From assembly GCF_900313035.1 (NCBI RefSeq), contig NZ_OMPS01000003.1, positions 117,501 to 181,500 of the forward strand: a stretch of DNA of 64,000 nucleotides, read 5' to 3'. This DNA is from Ruegeria sp. EL01 (GTDB lineage Bacteria > Pseudomonadota > Alphaproteobacteria > Rhodobacterales > Rhodobacteraceae). Positions 1 to 10,995 of this stretch are shown here, in pieces. A model generated the notes under the pieces. It worked only from the letters and a program-made list of their open reading frames with translations, made no database searches and was not told the DNA's origin. The position numbers were made by a program, and so were the translations under genes. Position 1 is the stretch's first letter, and every line of letters starts with the position of its first letter.

Positions 1-2735
<2,735 letters not shown>

Positions 2736-2758
2736 ATCCAGTAATGGAAAGACAACCC

Positions 2759-2784
2759 ACCGCCTCAAGTAGAGGCGGTAGGCG
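2759..2784 (+). repeat. 23S-5S spacer hairpin, copy 1 of a small structured repeat
   Basis: A perfect 8-bp stem ACCGCCTC/GAGGCGGT (2759-2766 with 2772-2779) has a 5-nt loop. A competing outer stem, CGCCT (2761-2765) with AGGCG (2780-2784), follows the same plan as the two copies near 3124 and 3195: CCT-CAAGTAG at the start and TAGG at the end. It lies about 25 nt after the 23S 3' end, so it may act in rRNA processing. Confidence 0.5.
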
Positions 2785-2880
2785 AACAAATAAGCCAAAA
2801 ACATACACCTCATTAAACATGGATAACTTCGTAGCACCTAGCTGCGGTGTTGATTGATACACAACCGTGCGGCAACGCGC

Positions 2881-2944
2881 CTTTATCTGCGATAAAGACG
2901 CTGCCTGCCGCGCGTCGCCTTTTTGCTGCGCAAAAAGAGCGACG
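2881..2944 (+). other. Two strong hairpins upstream of 5S (probable rRNA processing stems)
   Basis: CTTTATC (2881-2887) pairs with GATAAAG (2891-2897) over a TGC loop. CGTCGCCTTTTTGC (2913-2926) then pairs with 2930-2944 over another TGC loop with one bulged A. They stand just before 5S in the transcribed spacer, where RNase III/E processing stems are expected. The second stem resembles a terminator but precedes 5S, so processing is the likelier role. Confidence 0.55.
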
Positions 2945-2958
2945 GGGATTTTCCTCGG

Positions 2959-3075
2959 TTTGGTGGTCATAGCGCAAGCAAAACACCCGGTCCCATCCCG
3001 AACCCGGAAGTTAAGTGCTGCCGCGCCAATGGTACTTGGGCTTAAGCCCCGGGAGAGTAGGTCACCGCCAAACCT
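2959..3075 (+). rRNA. rrf: 5S ribosomal RNA
   Basis: The segment from TTTGGTGGTC to GCCAAACC is complementary at its ends (helix I). It contains the conserved core CCCGGTCCCATCCCGAACCC, then GGAAGTTAAG and the GGGAGAGTAGGTC 3' segment typical of bacterial 5S. Its length of about 117 nt is normal. It follows 23S by about 220 nt in the usual rrn order; the ends are placed by the helix I pairing. Confidence 0.95.
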
Positions 3076-3123
3076 AGAAAAATCCCACATTCTCTCAAAA
3101 CGATAGAATACCTATTCGACCCC

Positions 3124-3150
3124 GGCCTCAAATAGCGCAAGCAATAGGCC
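3124..3150 (+). repeat. Spacer hairpin repeat, copy 2
   Basis: The outer stem GGCCT (3124-3128)/AGGCC (3146-3150) encloses an inner stem ATAGC/GCAAT (one A.A mismatch) capped by the GNRA-type loop GCAA. It is nearly identical to the copy at 3195-3221, with paired changes in the stem. It lies between 5S and tRNA-fMet. Confidence 0.55.
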
Positions 3151-3194
3151 AACCAACGGTCTCAACTCGCCAAATAGGCGCCAGACCAGCCAAA

Positions 3195-3221
3195 GACCTC
3201 AAGTAGCGTAAGCGATAGGTC
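3195..3221 (+). repeat. Spacer hairpin repeat, copy 3
   Basis: The outer stem GACCT (3195-3199)/AGGTC (3217-3221) encloses an inner stem GTAGC/GCGAT (one A.G mismatch) capped by the GNRA-type loop GTAA. Relative to copy 2, an outer pair changes from G-C to A-T and an inner pair from A-T to G-T. This suggests the structure is conserved. It ends 11 nt before the tRNA. Confidence 0.55.
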
Positions 3222-3232
3222 ACAAAAAATGT

Positions 3233-3309
<77 letters not shown>

Positions 3310-3316
3310 TTACTGT

Positions 3317-3347
3317 CGAACAAGCCGCCCCAGGGCGGCTTTGTTCG
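3317..3347 (+). terminator. rrn operon terminator
   Basis: A long GC-rich hairpin: the 14-nt arm 3317-3330 (CGAACAAGCCGCCC) pairs with 3333-3347 with one bulged T. It lies 7 nt after the tRNA CCA end. The descending arm contains CTTTGTT but no long T run follows. Confidence 0.75.
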
Positions 3348-3494
3348 TTACAAGACACCCCCAACGCAAGCAAACCCGCCAGTTCTCCAACCAATTCAAT
3401 TGTATAGGCTTCTCCCTCAGGGGGCAGCCTGATCTCCGATAACAAGCCCCGAACGCAAGAAACAAAGCCACCTTGTCCACGCCCAATCGTAGCG

Positions 3495-5072
3495 TCAACG
3501 CAATAGCGCCGATCTGTTGGTGCGAATGTAATCCGCCGTCCGAAAGACCAGCGCAGCCAATGTCGCTGTCGGATTAAGCGCACCGGAGGTAGGGAATAGG
3601 CTTGCGCCTGCCACAAACAGATTGTCGATCTCGTGAACCTGCCCGAATGAATTGGTAACCGACATGGATGGGTCGGTTCCCATGATCGTGCCACCCATCA
3701 TGTGCATCGGACTCCGAGCACCTGCCCAGGCTTCGCTGGTTCCAGCAGCATGGAAAACCCGCAATCCTTCGGCCTTGGCCAATTCTGATCGGGCAGTATT
3801 TTCCTGCGGAAGTGAGTTGGTGACATTGGCTTGCGGCAACCCGAAACGGTCACGGCGCGATAGATCGAGCGTGATGCGGTTTTCCGGGATGCTGTCTTCT
3901 TCGCACAGAACTGTCATATTGCCGTAATGCGTACTGGCTTTCTGCATGTACTCATCCAAAGCATCGCCAAACAACCCGGGTTTTGCCAGTGCCGTTCCAA
4001 GAAGATCATTTGGTTTTGCTGCTTGACCGACGAGCCAGGCCCGACTGCCAAACGCGCCATCTTCTGGCTGCTTGTTGTCGTACCCTTCCAGACAAAGTGT
4101 GTTGGCCCCCGAAACACCCAGATGCGGCTCGGTTCCCTGAGGAAACAGCCCGTGGATCGTCGTCAGCGCATGAGACGTAAAATACTGCCCCAAGGATCCG
4201 CTGCCATTACCCAGTCCATCCGGGTGCTTATCATTGGATGACAGCAACAAGAGCCGTGCGTTCCAAATTGTATGACAGGCGGAAATTACGACTTTGGAGG
4301 GTTGGAAATTCTCCTGACCACGCTCGTCAAGATAGGCAACTCCGGTCGCCAACGTTCCGGACGGGTCGGTTTCAATGCGCGTCACATAGGCGTTATGGCG
4401 CAGCTCAACACCCGCTTTCTTGGCGCGCGGCCATTGCAGAACCAGCGGGTTTGCCAATGCGCCAACCGGGCACCCGGAATCGCACCAGCCGTCCAGCAGG
4501 CAACCGGGCCGCCCGTCGAAGGGCGTACTGTTGATCGCAAGAGTATTGGCCGTCAGTTTCAACCCTTCCGTATCAAATCCTTTTTTTATGGCTGATGATT
4601 GCCTTGAGATGGGAATGGCGGGCATCGGGTAAGGAGCACCTGCCGGAGCATGGGGATCAGCCTCCCCGGACACGCCGAAATAGGTCTGTGCATGGTCATA
4701 CCACGGTCGCAAATCCGCGTAGGTGATGGGCCAGTCCAGACTGCGTCCATACAATGATTGAACGTGAAAATCATCAGGGTGCAAGCGGTACCAGTTCGCG
4801 TACCAATGCAAGCCTGCTCCGCCAGTGCCCCAACCCATTGCGAAATTTGCAGCGCCTACCAAATCGCCCGTTTCGCGAACCTCCGGCCCCGCCCAGCGAA
4901 GGCGCCGCGACCAGATCTGCGAACTGATCATATCCGAAAGCTTACGCTCCGGTCCGGCCTCCAGAACCAGCACATTGAACCCTGCCTCACCCAGCTCGGC
5001 CGCCATTGTACTGCCGGCGATACCAGAGCCGGCAATGACAACGTCAACCAATTCATGTGAGATTTTCTTCAT
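3495..5072 (-). CDS. GMC family FAD-dependent oxidoreductase (G2DH large-subunit-like)
   Basis: A 525-residue flavoprotein expected to oxidise a sugar, alcohol or polyol and pass electrons on. The N-terminus has the FAD dinucleotide fold motif GSGIAG (about residues 15-20) and the LVLEAG segment. The C-terminus has the GMC_oxred_C region with a conserved Asn-Pro-Thr (LNPTATLAAL) near residue 503. The GGAG ribosome-binding site lies just before the ATG. It is 42 nt downstream of a gluconate-2-dehydrogenase subunit-3-like gene on the same strand, the pairing known for membrane-linked GMC dehydrogenases such as gluconate 2-dehydrogenase. The cytochrome subunit normally in that complex is absent, but a three-haem cytochrome gene is divergent next door. 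The substrate cannot be read from sequence. Confidence 0.85.
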   Translation of the reverse strand: MKKISHELVDVVIAGSGIAGSTMAAELGEAGFNVLVLEAGPERKLSDMISSQIWSRRLRWAGPEVRETGDLVGAANFAMGWGTGGAGLHWYANWYRLHPDDFHVQSLYGRSLDWPITYADLRPWYDHAQTYFGVSGEADPHAPAGAPYPMPAIPISRQSSAIKKGFDTEGLKLTANTLAINSTPFDGRPGCLLDGWCDSGCPVGALANPLVLQWPRAKKAGVELRHNAYVTRIETDPSGTLATGVAYLDERGQENFQPSKVVISACHTIWNARLLLLSSNDKHPDGLGNGSGSLGQYFTSHALTTIHGLFPQGTEPHLGVSGANTLCLEGYDNKQPEDGAFGSRAWLVGQAAKPNDLLGTALAKPGLFGDALDEYMQKASTHYGNMTVLCEEDSIPENRITLDLSRRDRFGLPQANVTNSLPQENTARSELAKAEGLRVFHAAGTSEAWAGARSPMHMMGGTIMGTDPSMSVTNSFGQVHEIDNLFVAGASLFPTSGALNPTATLAALVFRTADYIRTNRSALLR

Positions 5073-5114
5073 CAGCTCCCCGTCTTTTGGGTCACGCTCT
5101 TGGCAGGGATCTCT

Positions 5115-5684
5115 TCACCAAGGTTGCAGAGGTGGGATGTGCGCCAGATAGGGAATCCCGATTTCGGCAAATCCACTTTCTGTTCCATAAACTACGTCGA
5201 CCGCATCACTTCGTGAGATAAAGTAGAAGAAATTCGGATCGGGATCGGTCCAGATCTTCATTTTCGACGCCACGGCTGCGGCGATCATATCTTTCTGCTG
5301 GTCAGGTGACAGTTTCAAAAACGGCAGATCAAAGCGGTGATGGCTTTCCGCATCAATTCCGGCGATGCCGCTACGATAAAACCCCGCCATGTCACTCGCA
5401 TCAAGATACCTTAACAGCAGGAGAGATGCTGCGGGGGGTCCAGCGAGGCTCTGATCAACAAATTGCGCCACACCAGCTACGTCGGCACCTGAAACGATGG
5501 ACTTGCACCAGGCTGCAAGGGTCTCGGCCTCGTTTGTTTTCAGGTACTGATAGTTGGCTTGTTCGATGTTCTTTGCCTCGCCACTAAATGACTGGCCGTG
5601 CAAAACAGCACTGGCCCAGAGTGTGGTTGGGATCATGCGGGTCACAAAGCGTCGACGCTTCATCATTCCACCTGTCTCAGTCAT
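5115..5684 (-). CDS. Gluconate 2-dehydrogenase subunit 3 family protein
   Basis: A 189-residue small subunit of the kind that accompanies GMC dehydrogenases and helps export or assemble them. A twin-arginine-like signal (KRRRFVTRM, then a hydrophobic stretch) starts at about residue 8. The C-terminus carries the family signature: FYFISRSDAVDVVYG followed by GIPYLAHIPP...W. The start is uncertain: the first ATG has an AGGAGA almost touching it, whereas the ATGs at 5666 and 5663 follow AGGTGG and begin exactly at the Tat signal. Transcribed ahead of the GMC gene. The family assignment is firm; the enzyme's substrate is not known. Confidence 0.82.
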   Translation of the reverse strand: MTETGGMMKRRRFVTRMIPTTLWASAVLHGQSFSGEAKNIEQANYQYLKTNEAETLAAWCKSIVSGADVAGVAQFVDQSLAGPPAASLLLLRYLDASDMAGFYRSGIAGIDAESHHRFDLPFLKLSPDQQKDMIAAAVASKMKIWTDPDPNFFYFISRSDAVDVVYGTESGFAEIGIPYLAHIPPLQPW

Positions 5685-5902
5685 TCTCCTATGAATTCCG
5701 CCATTTTCGCAAGAACTGGGCTCTTGTCAAATAGTGGCCCAAACGAAACCGGGGAACGGCTGTTGCAGTGACCGTTCAGTCGGTCATGCCGGTTTGGCTT
5801 ATCGTCTTGGGCGTGAAACCATATTTTCTGCCCGATTGATGTCTATTTGTGCTACAGTCAGAAGGTATTTTTTTACGATATTGATTTTATTGGGGGGCGG
5901 AC

Positions 5903-8900
5903 ATGGGTCGCATTTTCCTTACTATTTTTGTGTTTTTTTCAGGAATCGCCGCCGCTGACGATTTCTCCCAGAACGATGTGTCTATCCTTTTGGAGGCGCC
6001 GATAAGAGCAGATGATCCCCGGGTTGTTCTGCCCGACGCCGTTTTTCCAACCGATCTGGCGGCGATCGCCGGTGCAGTCATTTCGAATGTCAATGCGATG
6101 CCCACTGCGGTGGAAACCATCGATTCCAGTATTTTTACAGATCGCCGGGATCAGTTGCATGTGGCCTCGATACGGATCGATCCGGGCGCGCCGGGTTTGC
6201 AGGCAGCGTTCCGTCCGTTTGGGCGCAACTTGCAGATCCGGCTGGTCGTGCAACCGGTTGATTTCAACTCAGGCGGGGCGCCAATCAGGGATGAGGCCGT
6301 GCATCTGGTCTACACTTTTGGAGCGGATGCGTCCGAGGCTCCTCCGGTTTGTCCTTTCCGGATTTTGCCGGATCAGACGGATATTGATGATTTTCAGGCT
6401 GCTATTGATGATCTTGCCGCCATCCGGGACGAACTGGCCGGGATGGGCGTCGCAACTGCGGGCACGCCCTTGGGTGTGCATCCTGCATTCGACACTCCGG
6501 CAGCGGCAGAGGTACTGACAGCGCGCCTCAGCAGCTTTTTGGAAACGCACTTAAGCGCGGACCGGCTGTCGGCGGTCTCGATAGCTGGATTGCCACCCGG
6601 TGCGCCCGAGCCTTGGGTTTTTCTGGCCCTTCAACGGGCAGGCAGTGGCTTCACCCCGGTGCCAAGCCCGGCCATCGCCCAACCGGATGATGTGACCGCA
6701 CCTAAAAACTTCCAACAGATGCTCAGTTTTTTGGGTGACTCGGAAAATGGCGGGGTCGTTCCGCCAGGACTGACGCGAAATCGCCTGCCGGTGGATTGCC
6801 TGGCGAATTTCGTGTTGCCGGTTTTTGGTCTTCCCCAGCCAGATGCTGACGATGGTGTATCCACCAGCACGCTGTTTGGGGCCGGCGGCAACAGCCCGCA
6901 AAATGCTGCAGAGATTTCGGCTGTCATCGCCGATCCTGCCGCGTCGCATTTCTTCAACACAGATTGCGTCAGCTGCCACACAGAAACCCGCCGCGAGTTG
7001 GACGCCGCAGCCGATCCTGCAACTGTTGCAGCGCGTATTGCTGCAGAGGAACAGATGGCGCAGGACGATCTGCCACGCAGTCCGGAGGGGATGGGTGACC
7101 GGTTTGATCGTTGGAATATTCGTGCCTTTGGGTGGTTCCCGGGGTTTCCCGCCACGGACGGACGGGCCCATGCCACGGTGGTGCGCCGTACAGCACGTGA
7201 AACTGCCGAGGTTGTGGCGTGCCTGAACGAAGGGGACTGGACCAACCTTGATCAGCCCTGTCTGGCAGAGGACCACACGCAGTTTTTCGATCAGGGCTGG
7301 TCGGATGGAATTCGTAGGCAATACTACCACACCAGCCAGGGGGGCGAAATCATGCCGCTCAGCTGGTTTTTGGCACTAGAGACCAGTGATGGGACGGGGC
7401 GGTTTGCGACGCCCGGCAATCTGGCTCGCTATGGTTTGTTGCCCTCGCCTGTTGATGCGCGCAACCCCCATGGGCTGCCGGTCGGGTTTGCCGCGACACA
7501 AACCGACAACGGTCCGCAAGTCAGCCTGAATTGCGCGTCATGTCATTCCGCAGATGTGATCATCGAGGGTGAAGCTTTTCGGATTGATGGCGCGCCCGCC
7601 AGTTTTGATTTCGACCACTTCGCAGCAGAACTGGCGAAAGCTGTGCGAGAGACCGGGCAGATGGATTTGACTGATCCGACGGGTCCCAAACCGTCTGAGC
7701 GGCTGAAGGCATTCATGCAAAACCTTGCCCTGACAGATCCCTCTGCGTTGGGTGATCCGGAAGAATTTGTTCCGCAGTTTCTGGGTTTCGCCTCAGATTT
7801 CTCAGGGCAGATGGCGCAACGCAGTCCGCTGCACCCTTCAGGCCCCGGCCGTGTGGACGCACTCACCCAGATCGTCAACGCGGTCGCAGTCAAAGACCTT
7901 GGTGTACTGGAAAACCTGGCGACACCGCGCGCGCCCACCAGCTATCCGCCTTTGTGGATGGCAGACCAGCTGGAATTCGTGCAGTGGAATCTTGCGGTGT
8001 CGGACCCGTTCTCGCGCAACCTAGGTCAGGCTTTGGGTGTGTTCGGAAGCGTCGATTTCACGCCGGAAAAACAGTTTGAGTCGTCTGCGGATAAGGCCGC
8101 GTTAGAGCTGTATGAGACATGGATCAAGGATCTGACCGCGCCGGCGTGGCCAGAAGATTTGCTGGGCCCAATCGACACGGCTTTGGCTGAACAGGGTCGT
8201 GATCTCTTTGCGGCGAATTGCGAGGAATGCCACAATGCGCCGCCATATCGAATGAGTGATCCGAGCGAGAATCTACGCGGAGATCAGTTCATTGAGGTCG
8301 ACGCAATTCCGGTTCAAAAAGCGGGCACTGATAGTGAGTATACACGGGCTTTCACTCAGCGTTGGGCGAAAACCGGATCGCTCCAGAATCTGCCAGAGCC
8401 GGACAGATTGAAACCCGTCGTGCCTTCCGTTCGTCTGCTGGAAGTCGTTGTGGGGGAAGTGGTCCAGAAAGCGCTAGGCAGTCAGGCCGCTGCGAAAATG
8501 CGTCTGCGGCCAGCAGATCACGCCGATTGTGCCTTACGCAATGCACAGACAGGAACGCCCAAGCCATGCGGATATGAGCCACCCTTCAAGGGGGCCGCCT
8601 TGAAAGCCAGCCCATTGGTGGGTGTCTGGGCGACAGGGCCATATCTGCACAACGGCTCGGTTCGGACGGTCTATCAGGTGATCTCTCCCCCGGACGAGCG
8701 TGAGCAGGTATTCTTCGTCGGTGACCGCACATTGGATGCCGAACGCCTTGGGTTTGTCAGTACGGACCAGGACAACGCCTTCCGCTTTGACACGACAGTG
8801 ACGGGAAATGGCAATGGAGGTCATGTGTTCTGGAACACGCCGTTCACGCATGATGAGAAGGTGGCAATTGTTGAGTATCTCAAAGACCCCGATCGATTTC

Positions 8901-8914
8901 CGATTGAAAGGTGA
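5903..8914 (+). CDS. Secreted three-haem c-type cytochrome, MauG/RoxA-like peroxidase superfamily
   Basis: A 1003-residue periplasmic or extracellular protein with a Sec signal peptide (cleavage likely after GIAAA, about residue 18). Three CXXCH haem c sites are visible: C355-H359 (CVSCH), C544-H548 (CASCH) and C773-H777 (CEECH). The C-terminal part has a GPYLHNGSVRTVYQ segment (near residue 914), typical of di-haem peroxidase/RoxA-like proteins. The first 340 residues match no domain I recognise. It is divergent from the GMC dehydrogenase pair and upstream of the caddie and tyrosinase genes. It could be the electron acceptor of the GMC enzyme, an oxygenase/peroxidase, or a partner in phenol oxidation; these are inferences. 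Confidence 0.8.
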   Translation: MGRIFLTIFVFFSGIAAADDFSQNDVSILLEAPIRADDPRVVLPDAVFPTDLAAIAGAVISNVNAMPTAVETIDSSIFTDRRDQLHVASIRIDPGAPGLQAAFRPFGRNLQIRLVVQPVDFNSGGAPIRDEAVHLVYTFGADASEAPPVCPFRILPDQTDIDDFQAAIDDLAAIRDELAGMGVATAGTPLGVHPAFDTPAAAEVLTARLSSFLETHLSADRLSAVSIAGLPPGAPEPWVFLALQRAGSGFTPVPSPAIAQPDDVTAPKNFQQMLSFLGDSENGGVVPPGLTRNRLPVDCLANFVLPVFGLPQPDADDGVSTSTLFGAGGNSPQNAAEISAVIADPAASHFFNTDCVSCHTETRRELDAAADPATVAARIAAEEQMAQDDLPRSPEGMGDRFDRWNIRAFGWFPGFPATDGRAHATVVRRTARETAEVVACLNEGDWTNLDQPCLAEDHTQFFDQGWSDGIRRQYYHTSQGGEIMPLSWFLALETSDGTGRFATPGNLARYGLLPSPVDARNPHGLPVGFAATQTDNGPQVSLNCASCHSADVIIEGEAFRIDGAPASFDFDHFAAELAKAVRETGQMDLTDPTGPKPSERLKAFMQNLALTDPSALGDPEEFVPQFLGFASDFSGQMAQRSPLHPSGPGRVDALTQIVNAVAVKDLGVLENLATPRAPTSYPPLWMADQLEFVQWNLAVSDPFSRNLGQALGVFGSVDFTPEKQFESSADKAALELYETWIKDLTAPAWPEDLLGPIDTALAEQGRDLFAANCEECHNAPPYRMSDPSENLRGDQFIEVDAIPVQKAGTDSEYTRAFTQRWAKTGSLQNLPEPDRLKPVVPSVRLLEVVVGEVVQKALGSQAAAKMRLRPADHADCALRNAQTGTPKPCGYEPPFKGAALKASPLVGVWATGPYLHNGSVRTVYQVISPPDEREQVFFVGDRTLDAERLGFVSTDQDNAFRFDTTVTGNGNGGHVFWNTPFTHDEKVAIVEYLKDPDRFPIER

Positions 8915-8985
8915 TCTGCGGGTCGTCCCCTAACCGTCGCAAATGAGGTCAGGCCTTATTCGTGGCGTCTTAAGTTCGTTTGGAA

Positions 8986-9017
8986 GGCGTGGATTTCTGA
9001 ACCTTCAAATCCGCGTC
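8986..9017 (+). terminator. Hairpin between cytochrome and caddie genes (attenuator or weak terminator)
   Basis: GGCGTGGATTT (8986-8996) pairs with AAATCCGCGTC (9007-9017), 11 bp including two G-U pairs, over a 10-nt loop. No T tract follows. It lies 70 nt after the cytochrome stop and 33 nt before the caddie start, so it may lower read-through rather than end transcription. Confidence 0.35.
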
Positions 9018-9050
9018 CAAGCAGGTCAATGCAATCAAGGAGGTGCCGTG

Positions 9051-9440
9051 ATGGCTGATAAGCATACGCAACATGAAGACAGGCCAGAGGTGGATCTGAG
9101 CACCCTTCACCTTCCCACCGGCTACTCGCAGGACACCAGTCATCATGGGCATCAAAAGTCTTTTACATCGACAAGAACCGCTCTTCATCGCGGTAAAAAA
9201 ATCAAAATCCGAACCACGTATCGCATCGAAATCGACGATGAACCCCTGACCTTACACACAATGGTACTGGATGACGGAACCGTTCATTGCCATGGCCTGC
9301 CAAACTATTCGTTCCCGTCTGCAATCGACCTTGCGCGGTCCATTATCGATGCGTCGCGCCTGGCGCCGATGGAACGAGATGAACTTGGGGTGGGGCACGA
9401 CAACCACGATGGTCACGCAGATCACGGGGGGCACAACTGA
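9051..9440 (+). CDS. MelC1-like tyrosinase cofactor (copper caddie) protein
   Basis: A 129-residue protein probably needed to load copper into the downstream tyrosinase. The core around residues 64-100 (a YRIEIDDEPLTLHTM segment, then DDGTVHCHGLPNYSF and an AIDLARSIID helix) matches the plan of actinobacterial MelC1 caddies: strand, hydrophobic HxM, short acidic turn, Tyr-containing loop, helix. It is His-rich at both ends (HHGHQ early; GHDNHDGHADHGGHN at the C-terminus), plausible copper ligands. No clear signal peptide is present. The start is set by AAGGAGG at 9038-9044. It overlaps the tyrosinase start by one base (TGATG), so translation is coupled. The MelC1 assignment rests on pattern and context. 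Confidence 0.7.
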   Translation: MADKHTQHEDRPEVDLSTLHLPTGYSQDTSHHGHQKSFTSTRTALHRGKKIKIRTTYRIEIDDEPLTLHTMVLDDGTVHCHGLPNYSFPSAIDLARSIIDASRLAPMERDELGVGHDNHDGHADHGGHN

Positions 9441-10399
9441 TGGCCGGTACCAGAGAAAACATCCTTGTCAGTGAAACTGTGCGCGATCAATTCCTTCAGG
9501 GTATGGCGGCGCTGGATCAACCCAACTCGGGGATCTTCGGCCGGGACATTGCCGCTTTCCTGAGGAACAACAATCTACCGCTTGATATTGTCGGCATCGA
9601 CCAAGAGCTTTCGATCTACGACCTCTTTGTTTTCTGGCATGTGTTGGCCATGTCGATCCCGTTGTCGGTCGGCAACGCCGCCCATAGCGGTCCGATCTTT
9701 CTACCCTGGCATCGGATGTATCTCATCCGGCTTGAACAGAACCTGCAGCAGGTTCTTGGCGACCCGGACTTTGGCTTGCCGTATTGGGATTGGGCTGCCG
9801 ACGGAGAACTTTCTGTCGCAGACCAGTGGCGCACAGACCTGTGGTCGCGGGATTATATCGGCGAGGCCCGAGGGGCCGTCCGGTCCGGACCTATCGCCGA
9901 CATGCGCGTGCGGCTTGTTCAGGATGCAAGAACGGGGCGGCTTGTCTCGACAACCCCACGTCCCATTCAGCGCGCGGCAGGGCTTGATCCGCGCGTCCGA
10001 ACCCTGCCAACCGAAGCGCAGGTCGATACCGCGCTTACCCAACCGACCTATGACCAGTCCCCGTGGAACCAAAGCGTCATCAGTCATCGCAACGTACTTG
10101 AAGGATGGGTTCAGGGACCACAGTTGCACAACCGTGTTCATGTTTGGATCGGTGGCGATATGGGACCCGGAACGTCACCCAATGATCCGGCGTTTTTTCT
10201 TAACCACTGTAACGTTGACCGTATCTGGGAGATGTGGATGGACCGCAATGGCCGCGACTATCAACCGGGCCGCAATCGCGGGCCGCAAGGTCACCGGATC
10301 GATAGCACGATGGTTTCTATCATCGGTCAGGCCCTCAGCCCGGAACAGGTTTTGGACCCGTCCATTTGGTACACATATGATCACCAGCTTGTCGCTTAG
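9440..10399 (+). CDS. Tyrosinase (type-3 dicopper polyphenol oxidase)
   Basis: A 319-residue tyrosinase oxidising monophenols and o-diphenols to o-quinones. CuA ligands are H67 (FWHVL), H82 (AAHSGP) and H91 (PWHRMYL). CuB ligands are H230 and H234 (LHNRVHVWIGGDM) and H256 (FLNHCNVDRIW). The CuB spacing (4 and 22 residues) is that of Streptomyces MelC2, and the PYWDW segment is also present. There is no signal peptide, as in MelC2, which is exported with its caddie. It is translationally coupled to the caddie-like gene. Role could be melanin formation, phenol detoxification or defence. Confidence 0.92.
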   Translation: MAGTRENILVSETVRDQFLQGMAALDQPNSGIFGRDIAAFLRNNNLPLDIVGIDQELSIYDLFVFWHVLAMSIPLSVGNAAHSGPIFLPWHRMYLIRLEQNLQQVLGDPDFGLPYWDWAADGELSVADQWRTDLWSRDYIGEARGAVRSGPIADMRVRLVQDARTGRLVSTTPRPIQRAAGLDPRVRTLPTEAQVDTALTQPTYDQSPWNQSVISHRNVLEGWVQGPQLHNRVHVWIGGDMGPGTSPNDPAFFLNHCNVDRIWEMWMDRNGRDYQPGRNRGPQGHRIDSTMVSIIGQALSPEQVLDPSIWYTYDHQLVA

Positions 10400-10739
10400 A
10401 CTTGCATCGGTCATCGGGCGCGTAAAAACCGAGATATGCGGAACAGCATTCTGTCAGAGCGCATCGCCGGGCCTCATGATTTACCGCTTTCCCAATAAGC
10501 GGGTACTCAGCAAGCTGTTCAGAGTTTCTGATTGATCGACCGAATGCGGTTACCCATCCGTGATCCGGGTTGGCGCGCGCACGACTGTGCACCAATTACT
10601 GCCCATTTGAGAGGTCACAATCAGGCGTCTTTCGCCACACGTCTTGGCGATCTCGACAACGCCGCCTATTTTGGTCACTACAGGGGCCAAATCACCAGCC
10701 GAGTCGCCAGTTTGGCCGTCGTTCCAGCGAGTTTCATTC
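10400..10739. other. 340-bp gap without a convincing gene
   Basis: Contains a short CCGCTT/AAGCGG hairpin at 10484-10502, about 85 nt after the tyrosinase stop and possibly its terminator. The promoter region of the DUF1289 gene should be at the right end. Short open frames on both strands carry no recognisable motif or good ribosome-binding site. Confidence 0.4.
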
Positions 10740-10994
10740 ATGAGCAAGAAAGTCCCGTCGCCCCGTATCGACGTTTGCAAATTCCGCCGCGAGGGGCATT
10801 GCATCGGGTGCTCTATGACGAAAAGCCAGAAAAAGCTGTTCAAGTCGATCAAGCGCCCTGATCAGCAGGAAGCCTTTGTTCAGATGCTCGTCTGTCAGCA
10901 GGAAAAAATGGGCCGGTACACCCATTGGGGACCGGCCTATCTGAAAAAGTTGAAGAAGAAGAAAGCCAAGGTCAAATTCACCCTGGCAGTCTAA
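10740..10994 (+). CDS. DUF1289 domain protein, small Cys-rich
   Basis: An 84-residue protein with the DUF1289 pattern: PRIDVCKF, then GHCIGCSMT with the conserved Cys spacing, and a very basic C-terminus (KKLKKKKAKVK). The first Cys group may bind a metal, but function is unknown. The ATG at 10740 is chosen because homology begins there and the upstream in-frame sequence looks non-coding. It converges on dps with one intervening base and no visible terminator. Confidence 0.75.
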   Translation: MSKKVPSPRIDVCKFRREGHCIGCSMTKSQKKLFKSIKRPDQQEAFVQMLVCQQEKMGRYTHWGPAYLKKLKKKKAKVKFTLAV

Positions 10995-10995
10995 T

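Noticed and set aside
9582-10535. Long plus-strand frame (317 codons) over the tyrosinase gene
   Set aside because: Off-frame shadow of tyrosinase; all copper ligands and the coupled start are in the other frame.
10550-10852. Minus-strand frame with a fairly protein-like stretch (DLAPVVTKIGGVVEIAKTCG)
   Set aside because: It overlaps the DUF1289 gene, lacks a ribosome-binding site and matches no family; kept only as an unexplained gap.
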